A stretch of 64,000 bases of DNA from Panicum virgatum (taxonomy: Eukaryota; Streptophyta; Magnoliopsida; Poales; Poaceae). Location: the NCBI RefSeq assembly GCF_016808335.1, contig NC_053142.1, positions 47,415,795 to 47,479,794 on the forward strand, given 5' to 3'. This document shows, piece by piece, positions 29,955 through 40,746 of this stretch. How positions within the stretch are numbered: position 1 is the stretch's first letter; each line of letters starts with the position of its first letter. The notes beneath the pieces were generated by a model. It did not search any database. It saw only the letters and a program-made list of their open reading frames with translations, and was not told the DNA's origin. The position numbers and the translations under genes are program-made.

Positions 29955-32881
29955 ATGCCAACAACCCCGAGGAGCAGAAGCCAGGCTAGGACCACTAGGC
30001 CTTGGATCTTGCCAGGTAACGTCAATTTTGCAATTTTCTTCCTGCTTTTTCTTCTTCTTTGTTCTTCACTTCATTATTGCTTCTAATTCTACTGATCTGG
30101 CTTTAAACAGTGAAGGTAATTTAATGAATAAATTATGAACCAAATGTTTGACATTGAAATTTACCTAAAAAAAAAAAGAGAAACCAACTGGAGTATCTGA
30201 TCTTGTAAGTTTAATGTTTGTAGCGTGATCAAAGTCCAATGACTAATGTTGCGTACCAGTGGAGTTAGCTCATCTTTCTCAGCTCACAAACCATAGTTGG
30301 GGCCAACCCATTATGAGTTTACTTGTACAACTTTTAAATTCTCATTGTCGTTTTTCCAGGGATGGACTTTGCGGATTCAAGACGGAAGCCTAATTTCACG
30401 GGGAAGATTGCTGTGGCTGCTGCCCTCACTGTCATGTGCATAATTGTATTGAAACAGTCGCCTGGTTTCAGCGGTACCAATGTGGTACGTGTTGAATCTC
30501 TCCACACCTAACCGTGTCACTGTCACCTGCTGTTGAGTTGGCAGTTGTCATTATTCCTCCTACCAGACGACTTAAGTAAACTATTTAGTTTCCATAAAAC
30601 ATTAATACGATGAACATCGGGGAACTGCCATTATGGTGATTGGAAGAAATCCTTGTGCATGCCTTCTATTCTCATGGTTTAATGTTGAGTTCGCTGTTCT
30701 AACTCTAGTGTGCTAGGGTTATTTTCCTGATACATTCACGCATCATTACTTCATTAGTTTGTTATAGTTACAATTCTACCAGAGGTGTAGAGTTTCAGCA
30801 ATTTTGTAGAGGCATTTATGAATTATGATTGCCATTCAATTCACTAGTTTGAAGTTCTTTACTAGCAGTTTTACTCTCTCAAACCAGAGGTGTCTTGTTA
30901 ATGCACTCACTTGTTCTGCAGTTCTCTCGCCATGAAATTGGGGTGACCCATGTCTTAGTGACAGGAGGGGCTGGGTATATTGGCTCGCATGCTACTCTTC
31001 GTCTCCTTAAGGACAACTACCGTGTTACCATTGTGGTAAATTCTTAATGCCTAGATTGCATTCTATTCCTTACTGTTGGAATTTGGTAGTAATGCCAATC
31101 TGACATTTGATCTTTACAGGATAACCTTTCCAGAGGTAACATGGGAGCTGTAAGAGTTCTTCAACGGCTGTTTCCACAGCCTGGAAGGCTTCAATTTATT
31201 TATGCTGATTTAGGCGATGCCAAAGCTGTATCCTTTGTCTAAGCCTAGTGGGGTTTTTTTTTTTGTCTACGTTTCTGCATTGCTGTGATATGTTTTGCAC
31301 TTAACCAATACCCAGGTGAACAAACTATTTTCGGAAAATGCATTTGACGCTGTTATGCACTTTGCGGCTGTTGCTTATGTTGGGGAGAGCACAATGGAGC
31401 CACTGAGGTAAAGGCTTAAAATATGCTGGTGTTCTTATAATGCTCAGATATTTTAAAGCTTAGCCCTTTATGATTCATGTGCATTTTATTTGATGTGTTA
31501 TTTGCAAAGCACCCTATTTTCTTTTATTGTACGAACAAAATTGCAAATTACGGCCAGATACTTCCACAGTATTGCATTATATCAAAATTCATTGATTATG
31601 CAAGTCACACCGTTTTGTCATCTCAAATGCACATTCCTAATTTAAGTGGGGTGTAATTTTAGTTGGAAACACTCTGCTCCTTTAATTCCTTCTGTGCTGC
31701 TTCCTGGGTTGCATCTGCAGAAATTATCTATAGCAAACGTTGACCCTGCTATACGTATGCTCTGCTAACACTGAAATTACAGGTACTACCACAACATAAC
31801 ATCAAATACACTGACAGTGCTTGAGGCAATGGCGGCGCATAATGTAAATACTCTGATTTACTCGAGTACTTGTGCAACGTATGGTGAACCTGATACGATG
31901 CCTATTGTAGAAACTACTCCTCAGGTTGGCCTTTGGATGCAAGCTTTTACTTTCTAAACTTTATGTATTCTGTCAACAATCTGATTCTAATATTTTTCTA
32001 AACTGATGCAGAATCCTATCAATCCTTATGGTAAGGCAAAGAAGATGGCAGAGGATATCATCTTAGATTTCACAAAGTCGAAGAAATCAAACATGGCTGT
32101 CATGATCTTAAGGTTTGTTTTTCGTAGCCCATATAGAATAGAATCCATGGAATAATTCTAATCCAGTCCCTGCTTCCCATAAATTAGATACTTCAATGTG
32201 ATTGGATCTGATCCAGAGGGGCGGCTAGGAGAAGCTCCAAGGCCAGAGCTGCGTGAGCATGGTCGAATTTCTGGTGCTTGCTTCGATGCAGCTTTGGGAA
32301 TCATTTCAGGGCTTAAGGTACTCTGCATGCTCATTTCAACCTTTTAAGTAGCTGCATTTATTAATTTCACATTAATAACGATTATATATGGCTTCTTTTC
32401 TCATTCAGATTCGTGGAACTGATTACCCCACTACAGATGGAACTTGCATCAGAGACTACATAGATGTCACAGATCTTGTTGATGCCCATGTCAAAGCTCT
32501 TGATAAGGCTCAACCTGGCAAAGTTGGAATCTACAATGTTGGCACAGGCCAAGGTTGTTTAAGATCAATAACCAGACCAACAATTTCCCAGCAATGTAAA
32601 CATAAAGCATACTGTCCTTTGTTTTTCTGAACATGGTGTTTCATGTTTTATCAGGTAGATCAGTGAAGGAGTTTGTAGAAGCTTGCAAGACGGCAACAGG
32701 AGCTTCCATCAAGGTTGAATATCTTACCCGTAGACCTGGAGATTATGCCGAGGTATACAGTGACCCATCGAAAATCCACCGTGAGCTCAACTGGACAGCT
32801 CAATACACTGATCTTGGCCAAAGCCTTGCCCAGGCGTGGAAATGGCAGAAAGCCCACCCAAATGGATACGGATCAGCCTGA
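29955..32881 (+). CDS. UDP-arabinose 4-epimerase, Golgi membrane type
   Basis: Ten coding exons (29955-30015, 30360-30484, 30922-31035, 31120-31227, 31316-31407, 31783-31924, 32012-32112, 32188-32317, 32409-32553, 32655-32881) join in frame at GT-AG sites to give 414 residues. The product resembles plant MUR4/UEL proteins, type II membrane enzymes that interconvert UDP-xylose and UDP-arabinose for cell-wall arabinan and glycoprotein synthesis. It has a short basic N-terminus, one membrane helix at about 37-54, a Rossmann NAD motif GGAGYIGSH at 77-85, the active-site region SSTCATYGE at 194-202 and the catalytic pair Tyr220 and Lys224 in NPYGKAKK. The membrane anchor separates this class from soluble UDP-glucose epimerases. 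A second in-frame ATG begins exon 2 (MDFAD), so initiation could also occur there. No disabling change is seen. Confidence 0.95.
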
Positions 32882-33886
32882 TTCAGAGTTTAATAGGTTC
32901 ATCACGCAGATTCGTGGGTCCATGTGCAGTCATATAGGCTTCATCAGACTCTTTGTTCTTGACCATAGAAAAAGCATCGGGGACAGTCACAGAAAGTCCT
33001 GAAATTTTTTGATTCATGGGTCCATGTGCAGTCAAATGGAAGAAGACGGAATCACAGAGAGAATGGCTTACGTGTTCCTTGATTAGGTTCATATATATAT
33101 AGGTTCTCTTTTGAGTGTTGACATTTTATTTGTTTTGATATGTGCCGAGGCACTATATAATAACACAAATGCAAAATTGTGTTGTAGACAGAGTAGATGA
33201 ATCGTTTGTACGGAACCTATTATGGTGGTGGAATGAAAGGATATAAATAAGTTTATGTATCTTTCCTTCTTATTTCAAGTGTACAAGGCTTTGTTTGCCA
33301 TGCTCAGCGGGCGGAACTTTCTTGTGTTGTGTGATATAGATACAGGGACAATGCATTTCTCTCAAGTGATCTCACATGCAAAAATATTATACAAAGCATG
33401 TGGTTACATACAGTACAGAAACGCTTACAAGAAAAGAAAAACAAAAGAATGTTAGCTTAACCAAAAGCCCAGCATTACTGGCTAATGAATCATGACAGAT
33501 TTGAAGGGAGCCTATCAAACTCTGCTGCACATTGTTTTCCAATTTATTCACTCTGCTGTACACATCCCATGTCTCGATCATGGGCCCCTGTACTCTAGAG
33601 GTATATTCTCCCTTTGGACCTTTTACAAAGTTTATCGTTAAATAGGACAGACATGTAAATATGCGTCTGAGTTATCCCACTTTTGCGGTTTTGCCCCTAG
33701 TGGATTTGTAGCACCGCATATTAGCCCTCCCTAAACTTGTCAACGCTCTTGTGATACCTGACAAGCGGGCGAGCAGACATGATGACACTGATTTTGCAAA
33801 GGCAAAGTGGCCAACTTGGAAAACTTAAACGCAAAGCACATGTCCCTTCCGTCAGTCAGATTGACTGTTAAGATTTATTTTTTTTC
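32882..33886. other. 3' UTR of the epimerase gene and intergenic
   Basis: The first 350 bp are probably the epimerase 3' UTR; a local duplication of the tgggtccatgtgcagtca motif occurs at 32916 and 33017. No further gene is recognised. Confidence 0.5.
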
Positions 33887-33896
33887 TATATAAAAG
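33887..33896 (+). promoter_or_regulatory. Strong TATA box, plus strand
   Basis: TATATAAAAG after a T-rich stretch is a consensus plant TATA box. It points toward the 3' end of the minus-strand gene at 34102-34470. Any transcript would be antisense to that gene. Confidence 0.45.
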
Positions 33897-34101
33897 GCCC
33901 AAATTGAGAGTACTACCACCCGTGTCCACCAACCTGCTAGGAGCCCAGGAACCCAAAAACACACTAGGGACACATAGTGAAAGTAGAAAACGAAGAAAAA
34001 CTCACTAGGGCGCGTTACGTAATTTTTGAATTGCTCTCAGAGCAGTTCGATGAACTCACCGAGACATCTGAAATCTGTGTCTGCTGGGATGGTGGTGGTC
34101 G

Positions 34102-34470
34102 TCAGAAGAAATCGAACCAGGCTTCCAGAAACGGGGGCAGGAGCAGGATCATCACGGCCAGCAGCCTCTCAGGTCCACCCGGGTGCAAGAGCGCGGCGCC
34201 CGCGGCGTTCGCGACGCGGCGAACGAGAACGGGAGGCCGCGCGCCGCGCGCCCGCATGCCGTACATGATCAGCAGCAGGCCGGTGGACATCAGACCGAAG
34301 GCCGGGATGGCCTCCCACTCCGTGGCGGATTTGACGCCCTCGCCGTCGGTGTCGTTGCTGCCGACGAGGACGAAGAAGAGGCACGACACCGCACTGAGCA
34401 CGAGGGTGAAGCCTATGGCCACGAAGTCGGCGTCCGCGGCGATGCCGCCACGGCGGCGGCCTGGGTGCAT
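34102..34470 (-). CDS. Small predicted membrane protein, function unknown
   Basis: A single frame of 122 residues begins MHPGRRRGG. Three hydrophobic segments are visible: about residues 16-38 (FVAIGFTLVLSAVSCLFFVL), 60-74 (AFGLMSTGLLLIMYG) and 103-116 (LAVMILLLPPF). A short acidic loop, SNDTDGEGVKS, follows the first. The same frame extends to an ATG at 34668, which would add 66 residues. I prefer the inner start because the added part is low in complexity and the first residues of the short form resemble small grass membrane proteins I recall. The GC-rich coding composition and clean hydrophobic pattern support a real gene, but no function can be given. Confidence 0.6.
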   Translation of the reverse strand: MHPGRRRGGIAADADFVAIGFTLVLSAVSCLFFVLVGSNDTDGEGVKSATEWEAIPAFGLMSTGLLLIMYGMRARGARPPVLVRRVANAAGAALLHPGGPERLLAVMILLLPPFLEAWFDFF

Positions 34471-34671
34471 CGTGGCGACGCCTCGCCGACGACGGATGGC
34501 GCAGATGGATTGTGGGAGCTGGTAGGATTGGAAGCGAGCGCGTTGGTGATCGCGGCAGCAGTGAGCAGCAGCGCGGAGAGCTGCGGCGAGGAATTTTGCG
34601 GCAGGACTTGCTTGGATTGGCAGCTGAAGTATAGGCGTTGGTGCCAGCTCCAGCTCGCGCGGAGCCATCGC

Positions 34672-34679
34672 TATAAAAG
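34672..34679 (+). promoter_or_regulatory. TATA-like box, plus strand
   Basis: TATAAAAG at the head of the minus-strand small membrane gene, but oriented away from it. It could serve a divergent transcript. There is no obvious coding frame downstream. Confidence 0.3.
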
Positions 34680-35262
34680 GAGCGGGGGTCGTGTGTCATC
34701 TGTATCTCTGTCTGCGCGATCAGGAAGGCGGAGGTGTGTATGAAGGAAATTGGCGCGGAAGTTTTACGCCATTTCGTCAGAAACGTCCGGGATGATTCTG
34801 TACGCGCATACATTAATCCGTGGGGGTAGTTTCCGCGGTAGTAGGGGTGCTTCTTCGATCCTTCCTATGAACGGACAAATTGGAATACTTCTGATCGATC
34901 AGCTCCTACTCCGATTGATTTTTTTTTTAGCTGTAGAGATTTCATTCTCTAGAACATCCTAAGATGCAGTGTCCGCATTACAACTACAAAATTTGATTGT
35001 TCGGATATTATAAAAAAATGTAACTGAAGACAGAGATAGACGGTAGTGCTAGCTATCGTTTCTAAAACGAGATTGCCAAGAGGGATTTGATATTTCCCTG
35101 AAACTCTACTGATCATAGACGTTGGCACATGGACATGGTCATGGCCATGACGTTTTTTGCAATGCAAGAACACTAACTTACAAATGCTCGCCTCGGTTAT
35201 AATTTCTAGGACCCTTCCTACCAGAATCCCTGCTAGACATACCATGATCTTTGGAGATGTTA
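34680..35262. other. Intergenic, nothing recognised
   Basis: No coding frame or defined element is supported between the small membrane gene and the MITE. Confidence 0.5.
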
Positions 35263-35608
35263 GACCCTGTTTGGTTCCAGCAGCTTTTTTCTAGCCCATG
35301 TCACATCAAAAAGAATCTTACTATTTAGGAATATAAAATAAAATTTGTTTATTAAACTTTTTTGACAGACGAGTGCTAATTCGTGAGACAAATCTAATGA
35401 GCCTAATTAATCCATAATTTACTACAGTGATGCTATAGTAACTATCCATTAATTATGAATTAGTATATCTCATTAGATTCGTCTCACAGTTTAGCCCCAG
35501 GGTTCTGCAATTAGTTTTGTAATTAGATTTCATTTAATACTTCTAAATATTAATATTTTCTTTAACATGATATAATCTAAAATTTAGCCCTTGGATCCAA
35601 ACAACTTC
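35263..35608. mobile_element. Tourist-like MITE, copy e, with TTA target duplication
   Basis: The terminal inverted repeats are gaccctgtttggttcca and, inward from the right, gaagttgtttggatcca. The flanking 3-bp direct repeat TTA at 35260-35262 and 35609-35611 is the PIF/Harbinger signature. The interior shows gagacaaatctaatgagcc and its inverse. This copy provides the superfamily assignment for the six related elements. Confidence 0.8.
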
Positions 35609-36354
35609 TTAGTCTCTCACTCGGTGGCCGCATGACATGATGCCCACAAAGCCGGCAGAAGCTCGCCAAGCCGGCAGAGATGGGACGCGCATTAGCTCGT
35701 GTTAAAACTGTTTATGAGTACTAGTTTACTACTACGGAGGATTTATTTCACCTGTACTTGTCTTTTAGCAGATTCCAGTTAATTAATTATCAGGCTGGTT
35801 ACTTGTTTGTACCACCATAATGCAGGCAGGACAATTTTAGAGGCAGGGCCGGTTCAGATGGAAGAACTGCTTCGATTTATTTCAGATGTGAGGTTCATTG
35901 CTTCCCCCTTGATTTTGCCAACGGACAACGTACCGGTAGTACGTACTATTATTTTTGGGAAATCACAAGATTCCCAAAAGAGAAATCACAAGATTCATTG
36001 TTCAGAGAAAGAACCTTCAGTGTACAGCATAACTTGTCAGAAACAAATGCAATCAACGGCAGAGGGAGATGGGGATGCCTGTGCCGCGCCCGCGACCGGA
36101 CGGCCGCCGAGCTGGACTCTGCGGCGGTCATGCGACCTGAACAAACAAGTGAACAACTCCCAAGTGGCCAAGTCCAAAGCGCTCGTGCGCACGCTACCAA
36201 CACTTTCCGGCCAGTGACCGTCCGGCGTCCGACCCAGATTTTTCTCTTCCTAGCGGCCTGCGTGTCTCTCTGTCCGTCCACTAGGCCTGAAAACCACCAT
36301 CAGGTCCCGGAGGAAAAAAAAAAGGCGTGGCGCAACTTTCTGAGAAAACCTGCT
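35609..36354. other. Intergenic, nothing recognised
   Basis: No gene is supported. Both strands have short open frames without known domains. Confidence 0.45.
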
Positions 36355-37215
36355 GACAGTGGCCTGCAAGAAGGATTTTACTCGACCCGGACGTGAGTTG
36401 GGGGGAATGTTACCGCTGGACTCGTCAGAGTTGAGACTTATTACGAACTTGTAGTCAGAGTTGAGACCACCCTCTGGCATGATAGATACCCTGCAGCCGG
36501 GAGTTGGGGAAAAGGAAAGGTTCTCTGTCGCATCGCACACGACGGCCGCCGCCGTTGCCATGCATCGGCACGCAGTGAACTTCCTGGTGGTGGTGCGTGA
36601 TGGATACCCCTGCGAAAATGATTGTCGCGCGCCGAACCAACCAAGCACAAGCTGTGGCGTCGTGCTCGCCGCGTGCGGAGCGCGGCTGAGCTGGCCACCC
36701 GGAGGCGGCGTAGTGGCGCACAAGGCGCGGCTGCCCGCAGGCCGCAGCGGTTCTGACCATCGTCCAGCGCGCGCCACGGCCCACGGGTACGGTGACACCG
36801 CAAGGGACCCAACCCAAGCGCCGGACGGACGCCACCCACCGTGTCGCCGCGTGATGAGCGAGCGCGTGGGCACGGGCGCACAGCCATCCTCGGATCATCG
36901 GGTCGTGCGTAGTATATCGCAACGCGCAATGCAATCTCTCCTGAGCGAGCTCGTACGCGTCGATTTGGTTCTTTGAACCGCTGCAGACGAGTGGCGAGTG
37001 TGGGCGGCTACACCTCCACTTGCGCGTCGGCGTCGCGTGCGCACGCACGCACAGCAGCGCAGCGGAGGGTCGGAGAAAAAGGAGATGGCAGCTCAGTACG
37101 TCTCTTACAACGCAATTGCGTCGTTATTGTCTCTGCGGCCGGCAAGATCCGATCCTCACGTGGCATGGTCTCTTTAGCTTTGGCCACGGCTCTGAAAATT
37201 CCTTCCTTTTGGGTT
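36355..37215. repeat. Local GC-rich repeat, copy A
   Basis: Shares long blocks with 42515-43060 and 44560-45105. With copy B it shares cagagttgagacca, gtcgcatcgcacacgacg and gatggatacc(a/c)ctgcgaaaat. With copy C it shares accgcaagggacccaaccc and ggctacacctccacttgcg. All three end in ttggccac(g/a)g(g/t)ctctgaaaa-type sequence. The identity of the parent element is unknown; no consistent open frame is conserved between copies. Confidence 0.75.
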
Positions 37216-37389
37216 TCTAGAACGTGAGCAACTCCAACAGCCTTTTTAACCCAAATGGGATCGGTAAAATCGTTATCCAATGACCAAAAGGCTCGTTGTT
37301 TGTACAATAGTTATGACTTACGAGTTGTTTGTACAAGATAAACTAGTACTAGTAGTGTGGTTTGATTGTATTGTTTCAACAATGACATG

Positions 37390-37625
37390 CTCACGTACGT
37401 TTTCAAAACACATTACAAATGCATATACTCAAATAACACACATCCCTATAAAATACATGAATACAAACGGCATCCCTAAGAAGAGATTATACTATCAATT
37501 ATCATATCTTTTTTTTTGAGATTTAGACTATACATATCTTAGGTTGACAAACTCACTGTCACATACTCACATACGACGGACATACCACACTACTTCTCCA
37601 AACAAATAATAAAAAACAAGACCAC
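37390..37625. repeat. AT-rich partner of the local repeat
   Basis: The motif ttttcaaaacacattacaaat and the later gacataccacactacttctccaaacaaata match 44325-44490 closely. In this region the block follows copy A, whereas it precedes copy C. Confidence 0.65.
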
Positions 37626-38009
37626 CACGGCCTTGTTAGGACGGCCCACTCGAATCCTGGCCCGATGGCTGGGCACAAGTGCATGCGACGTGTGAGGGAT
37701 GACGTCCCGAGAGAGGACGGCCAGCTGCCAGCACACCAGATTATTATCACCCGATACATGGAGAGTAGTGCACGTCATTGTACATTTGTACCCACGGTTT
37801 TGGCGAAATAAACAGCGGTTTCGGTTCGGTCATTAGTACTCGTTTTGGGGTCAGTTTATTTTTAGCTCTAATTGTCCAAACCCAAACAGGACCGGCTATC
37901 TACACCCAGATAGAGAAATATAAACAGTATTTCTGGGCGATACTCTTTCTTGTCACTCCCGCGGGCGGGGAATCATCTGCGGCGACTGGCTCACCGGCGT
38001 GGAATCACA
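37626..38009. other. Intergenic, nothing recognised
   Basis: No gene is supported between the AT-rich repeat and the Pack-MULE target duplication at 38010-38018. Confidence 0.5.
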
Positions 38010-38351
38010 TTGATTCAATGGTAATTTTACTTCTGGACATTCTACAATGTTGATTTTTCTCTGAACACTACTCAATCTCTTTTTTGCTGCTGGACACTCT
38101 AAGTATATATCTTTGCTCCTGGACACCATAGCTAATATAATAACAATTTTCTAATTTGGAGGATAAAGAAGATGAGTAATGTGACCAAAATATCCCTACA
38201 ATACCAAGCTGCTATGCTGCACTGTCCCAAAGTAACAAACAGACCTGTTCGTATGTGCAGCTAGGAGAGAATCCGTGTAGCAAAGCGCGTCCCAACTCAG
38301 ACCCAAAGTATCACACACGGTTCCTTTTTCAAATCTAACGAAAGTGAACAA

Positions 38352-38677
38352 GGGCTGGTTGGTTCAGTAGCGTTAGGTACTGTAGCTAACTTTGACCATT
38401 AATTACGAGTATTAAATAAAGTCAGTTTATAAAACTAACTTCACAACCTCTGCGCTACTTCGCGAGACGAATCTAACGAGGGGTTTGACCGCACGATTAG
38501 AGGATGATACTGTAGCATTATTGTAGTCAATTATAAATTAATTAGGCTCATTAGATTCGTCGCGCAAAGTTGCACCTCATCTATAAAAAAAATTTATAAA
38601 TAAATTTCGTTTAATACTCCATGCATATAAGATTCATTTCCTAGCGCAAATTGCGCTAGGAAACCAAACAACGCCCA
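38352..38677. mobile_element. Tourist-like MITE, copy f, nested in the Pack-MULE
   Basis: The ends gggctggttggttcag and, inward from the right, gggcgttgtttggtttcc are imperfect inverted repeats. The interior contains gcgagacgaatctaacgag and ttagattcgtcgcgc. It lies between the left arm and the SINA fragment. Confidence 0.7.
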
Positions 38678-38953
38678 AATCGTCTGACAAGGAAGTGTCG
38701 GGAAGCCCCAATTCGCAGATGGTTTCACAATTGATTAATCCAAACCAATTATGCCTCTAAATGGCAATTAATTCACAGCTAAATGACTCGGTCTTTCAGG
38801 GAGCAAAAATCTCCAATTCGACGCACGGCGAATCCAGCAAGAATTGGCCAATTTGATTCGACACGTCCGTCGAGATCTCGGCTTCCCCCACCGAGATCCT
38901 CACATCCGCACGCAATCCCATCTGAAATCGACGAAGTCAGAGTGAGGCACCCA

Positions 38954-39200
38954 GCTGATGGATGGGCCGAAACATGGGCACTCCAGCAGCTCGTGCACGC
39001 TGGTCGCCGGCGCCCGCCCGCTCCTGACGCGGCTACGGCGAGCCGCCGCGGCCCCGGCCCCGGCCCCGGCATTCACCTTGGGGAATGCATGGCTGGCCTT
39101 GGCGGAGGCCAGGTGGGCGGGGTAGAGTGGGAGACTGAGGTGGACGTGGTGCGGGTGGGTGTCGACGTCGTCCACGTTCATGGGTGCTGAGGGAGGCGGC
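38954..39200 (-). pseudogene. Captured SINA-type E3 ubiquitin ligase exon fragment
   Basis: On the minus strand from 39181, the frame reads MNVDDVDTHPHH and ends with ATSVHELLECP. This matches the N-terminal exon of plant SINA/SINAT RING E3 ligases just up to the first RING cysteine. The DNA then resumes as GCCCATCCATCAG (38966-38954), which encodes the PIHQ of the same exon but in another frame. By comparison with the family, a short segment carrying the second RING cysteine is gone and the frame is broken. No RING, zinc-finger or TRAF part follows. The copy is inert as a ligase. Confidence 0.8.
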
Positions 39201-39475
39201 GGCGGCGCTCCTGGGTCGCGCCGTCGGGGAGCGGACGGGTGGGCGGAGTGGGTGTATCGGTACAGCAACGGAAGGGTTAGGAGGCAGGAGTAATTTGGTT
39301 ATTTTAAAATTTTTCTCGCTCTTTTCTTTTAAAAATGAGTATTATATTATATAAGGTGTCCAGAGTAAAGATGCACATTTAAACAGTGTCCAGCAGCAAA
39401 GAGAAGATCGAGGATTGTCCAGAAGCAAAAGCTAACATTGTAGAATGTTCAGGAGCAAAATCACCCTTGATTCAA

Positions 39476-40299
39476 GGGCATTTTTCTCGCAGCTGTTTCG
39501 CAGCCGGAACTACTGACTTTTCTGCCCTCAAATCTCGTGTTCATATGCCGGCGGCGGTGGAAATGGACGAATATATGGTGAGGTCGCCGGGACCAGGACG
39601 GGTGACGGGTGCAACAACGACCACCTACCTGTGCTGCTTCTGAAAGAATGTCGGTGCAACATAGCGCTGCAGGCTACTAGGACTAATTTTGATCGAGCAC
39701 AGAGCTCACTACAGCAAACACAAGCTCAGAGCTCGATATACAGTCGAATTACAGGCAGGCTACCGAGCTCTATTCTGTTCTGGCCTTCTGGGGAACCATC
39801 AGTAAAGATGCAGTGCCGCTGCCGGATGTCTTGCGTCGGGCCTGCATTGCAGTTGCAGTTGCAGCAGATGGGCTTTCGCAAGGCTGCCGCACTGCACGTG
39901 CGAGCAAGGGTTCGTCGGCGTACCTCCCTCTGGCCTCCGGTGACCGACCGTCGTGCAGTTTGCACCGGCGGCGACGACCAGCGTGTGCCCCGAAACACGG
40001 GGCGCCTTAGTTAATCCTGATCTTGTCCCGTCCTCTTGTCCATAGCATATCTCCATCACTCCATCCAAACGACACGAAGAGCTGTCATTATCGACCGCGA
40101 CGGGGCTTTGTTTTTCTTTTTTCCTTTTTCCCTTTGCGTGCTCCTATTTTTTACCTCAAGGAGTCAAGGTCTTCAAATAGTTGGTACGAGGGGGAGGAGG
40201 AGGCAGACGGTTTCTCTGGCCGGCACTCCTCTGCAGTCTGCTCGGGCTCTGCCTCGACGCTGCCGGAGCCGGAGCGCAGTGCCGTGGCCCGAGGAGGCC
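39476..40299. other. Upstream region of the 40300 gene
   Basis: No gene is supported. The last ~250 bp probably hold the promoter and leader of the 40300 gene; a T-rich tract lies at 40107-40160. A minus-strand frame at 39726-39998 has no known domain. Confidence 0.45.
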
Positions 40300-40746
40300 A
40301 TGCGCCGGGCGGGGGCGCTCGTGGGGCTCGCCGCGGCGTCCGCGCTCGTGCTCGTGCTCTTCCCCGCGCCCGCCGCCGGGGAACGCAGGTACGCTGACCT
40401 CGTGCTGGCCCTGTTCGCCGCCCTGCTGCTCGGCTGCGCCGCCGTGCTCCTCTCCCCGGCGCGCCGCGCGGTCGCCCGGCTCGCGCGGCGGGGAGTGGAG
40501 GCTGCCGGGGGACCGCGATGGTTCGGCTTCGCCGGCGTCGTGTTCTACGCGGCGTACGTGATCGGCGACGCGTGGAGGCAGCCGCCTGCGGCGGCGGCGG
40601 TGTCGGTGGACAAGGTCAACGGCTTCCTGGTCTTCTTGGCGGGAGTGTGGACTGTGAACATGTCCGTGCTCGCGGGAAGGGGTTCCCGGCCGGCGGCTGC
40701 GGAAGGAGAGCTTGGCTGCTGGGAGGTGGACGTCGTGCTACCGTGA
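40300..40746 (+). CDS. Predicted four-helix membrane protein, function unknown
   Basis: One exon encodes 148 residues starting MRRAGALVG. Four hydrophobic segments are visible: about residues 5-26, 31-54 (LVLALFAALLLGCAAVLL), 75-90 (WFGFAGVVFYAAYVIG) and 108-126 (NGFLVFLAGVWTVNMSVL). Arg-rich loops lie between helices 2 and 3. The frame is GC3-rich like other grass genes, and the pattern of helices and basic loops argues for a real product. A longer in-frame version could begin at 40036, but it adds no domain and the ATG at 40300 fits the hydrophobic pattern. I do not recognise the family. Confidence 0.6.
   Translation: MRRAGALVGLAAASALVLVLFPAPAAGERRYADLVLALFAALLLGCAAVLLSPARRAVARLARRGVEAAGGPRWFGFAGVVFYAAYVIGDAWRQPPAAAAVSVDKVNGFLVFLAGVWTVNMSVLAGRGSRPAAAEGELGCWEVDVVLP

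Larger units (their letters stand above)
38019..39466. mobile_element. Pack-MULE with perfect 9-bp target duplication
   Basis: The perfect direct repeat TTGATTCAA at 38010-38018 and 39467-39475 flanks inverted arms of about 130-140 bp. The left arm reads tggtaattttacttctggac; inward from the right it reads gggtgattttgctcctgaac. Later blocks such as attctacaatgtt and tttgctgctggacact match in both arms. A 9-bp duplication and long TIRs define a Mutator-like element. It contains a nested Tourist-like MITE and a captured SINA gene fragment, and no transposase. Confidence 0.92.

Noticed and set aside
33977..34525. Plus-strand 182-codon open frame
   Set aside because: It lies fully antisense to the better supported minus-strand membrane-protein gene, is Arg/Ser/Pro-rich from GC skew, and shows no domain. 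Kept only as a possible antisense transcript.
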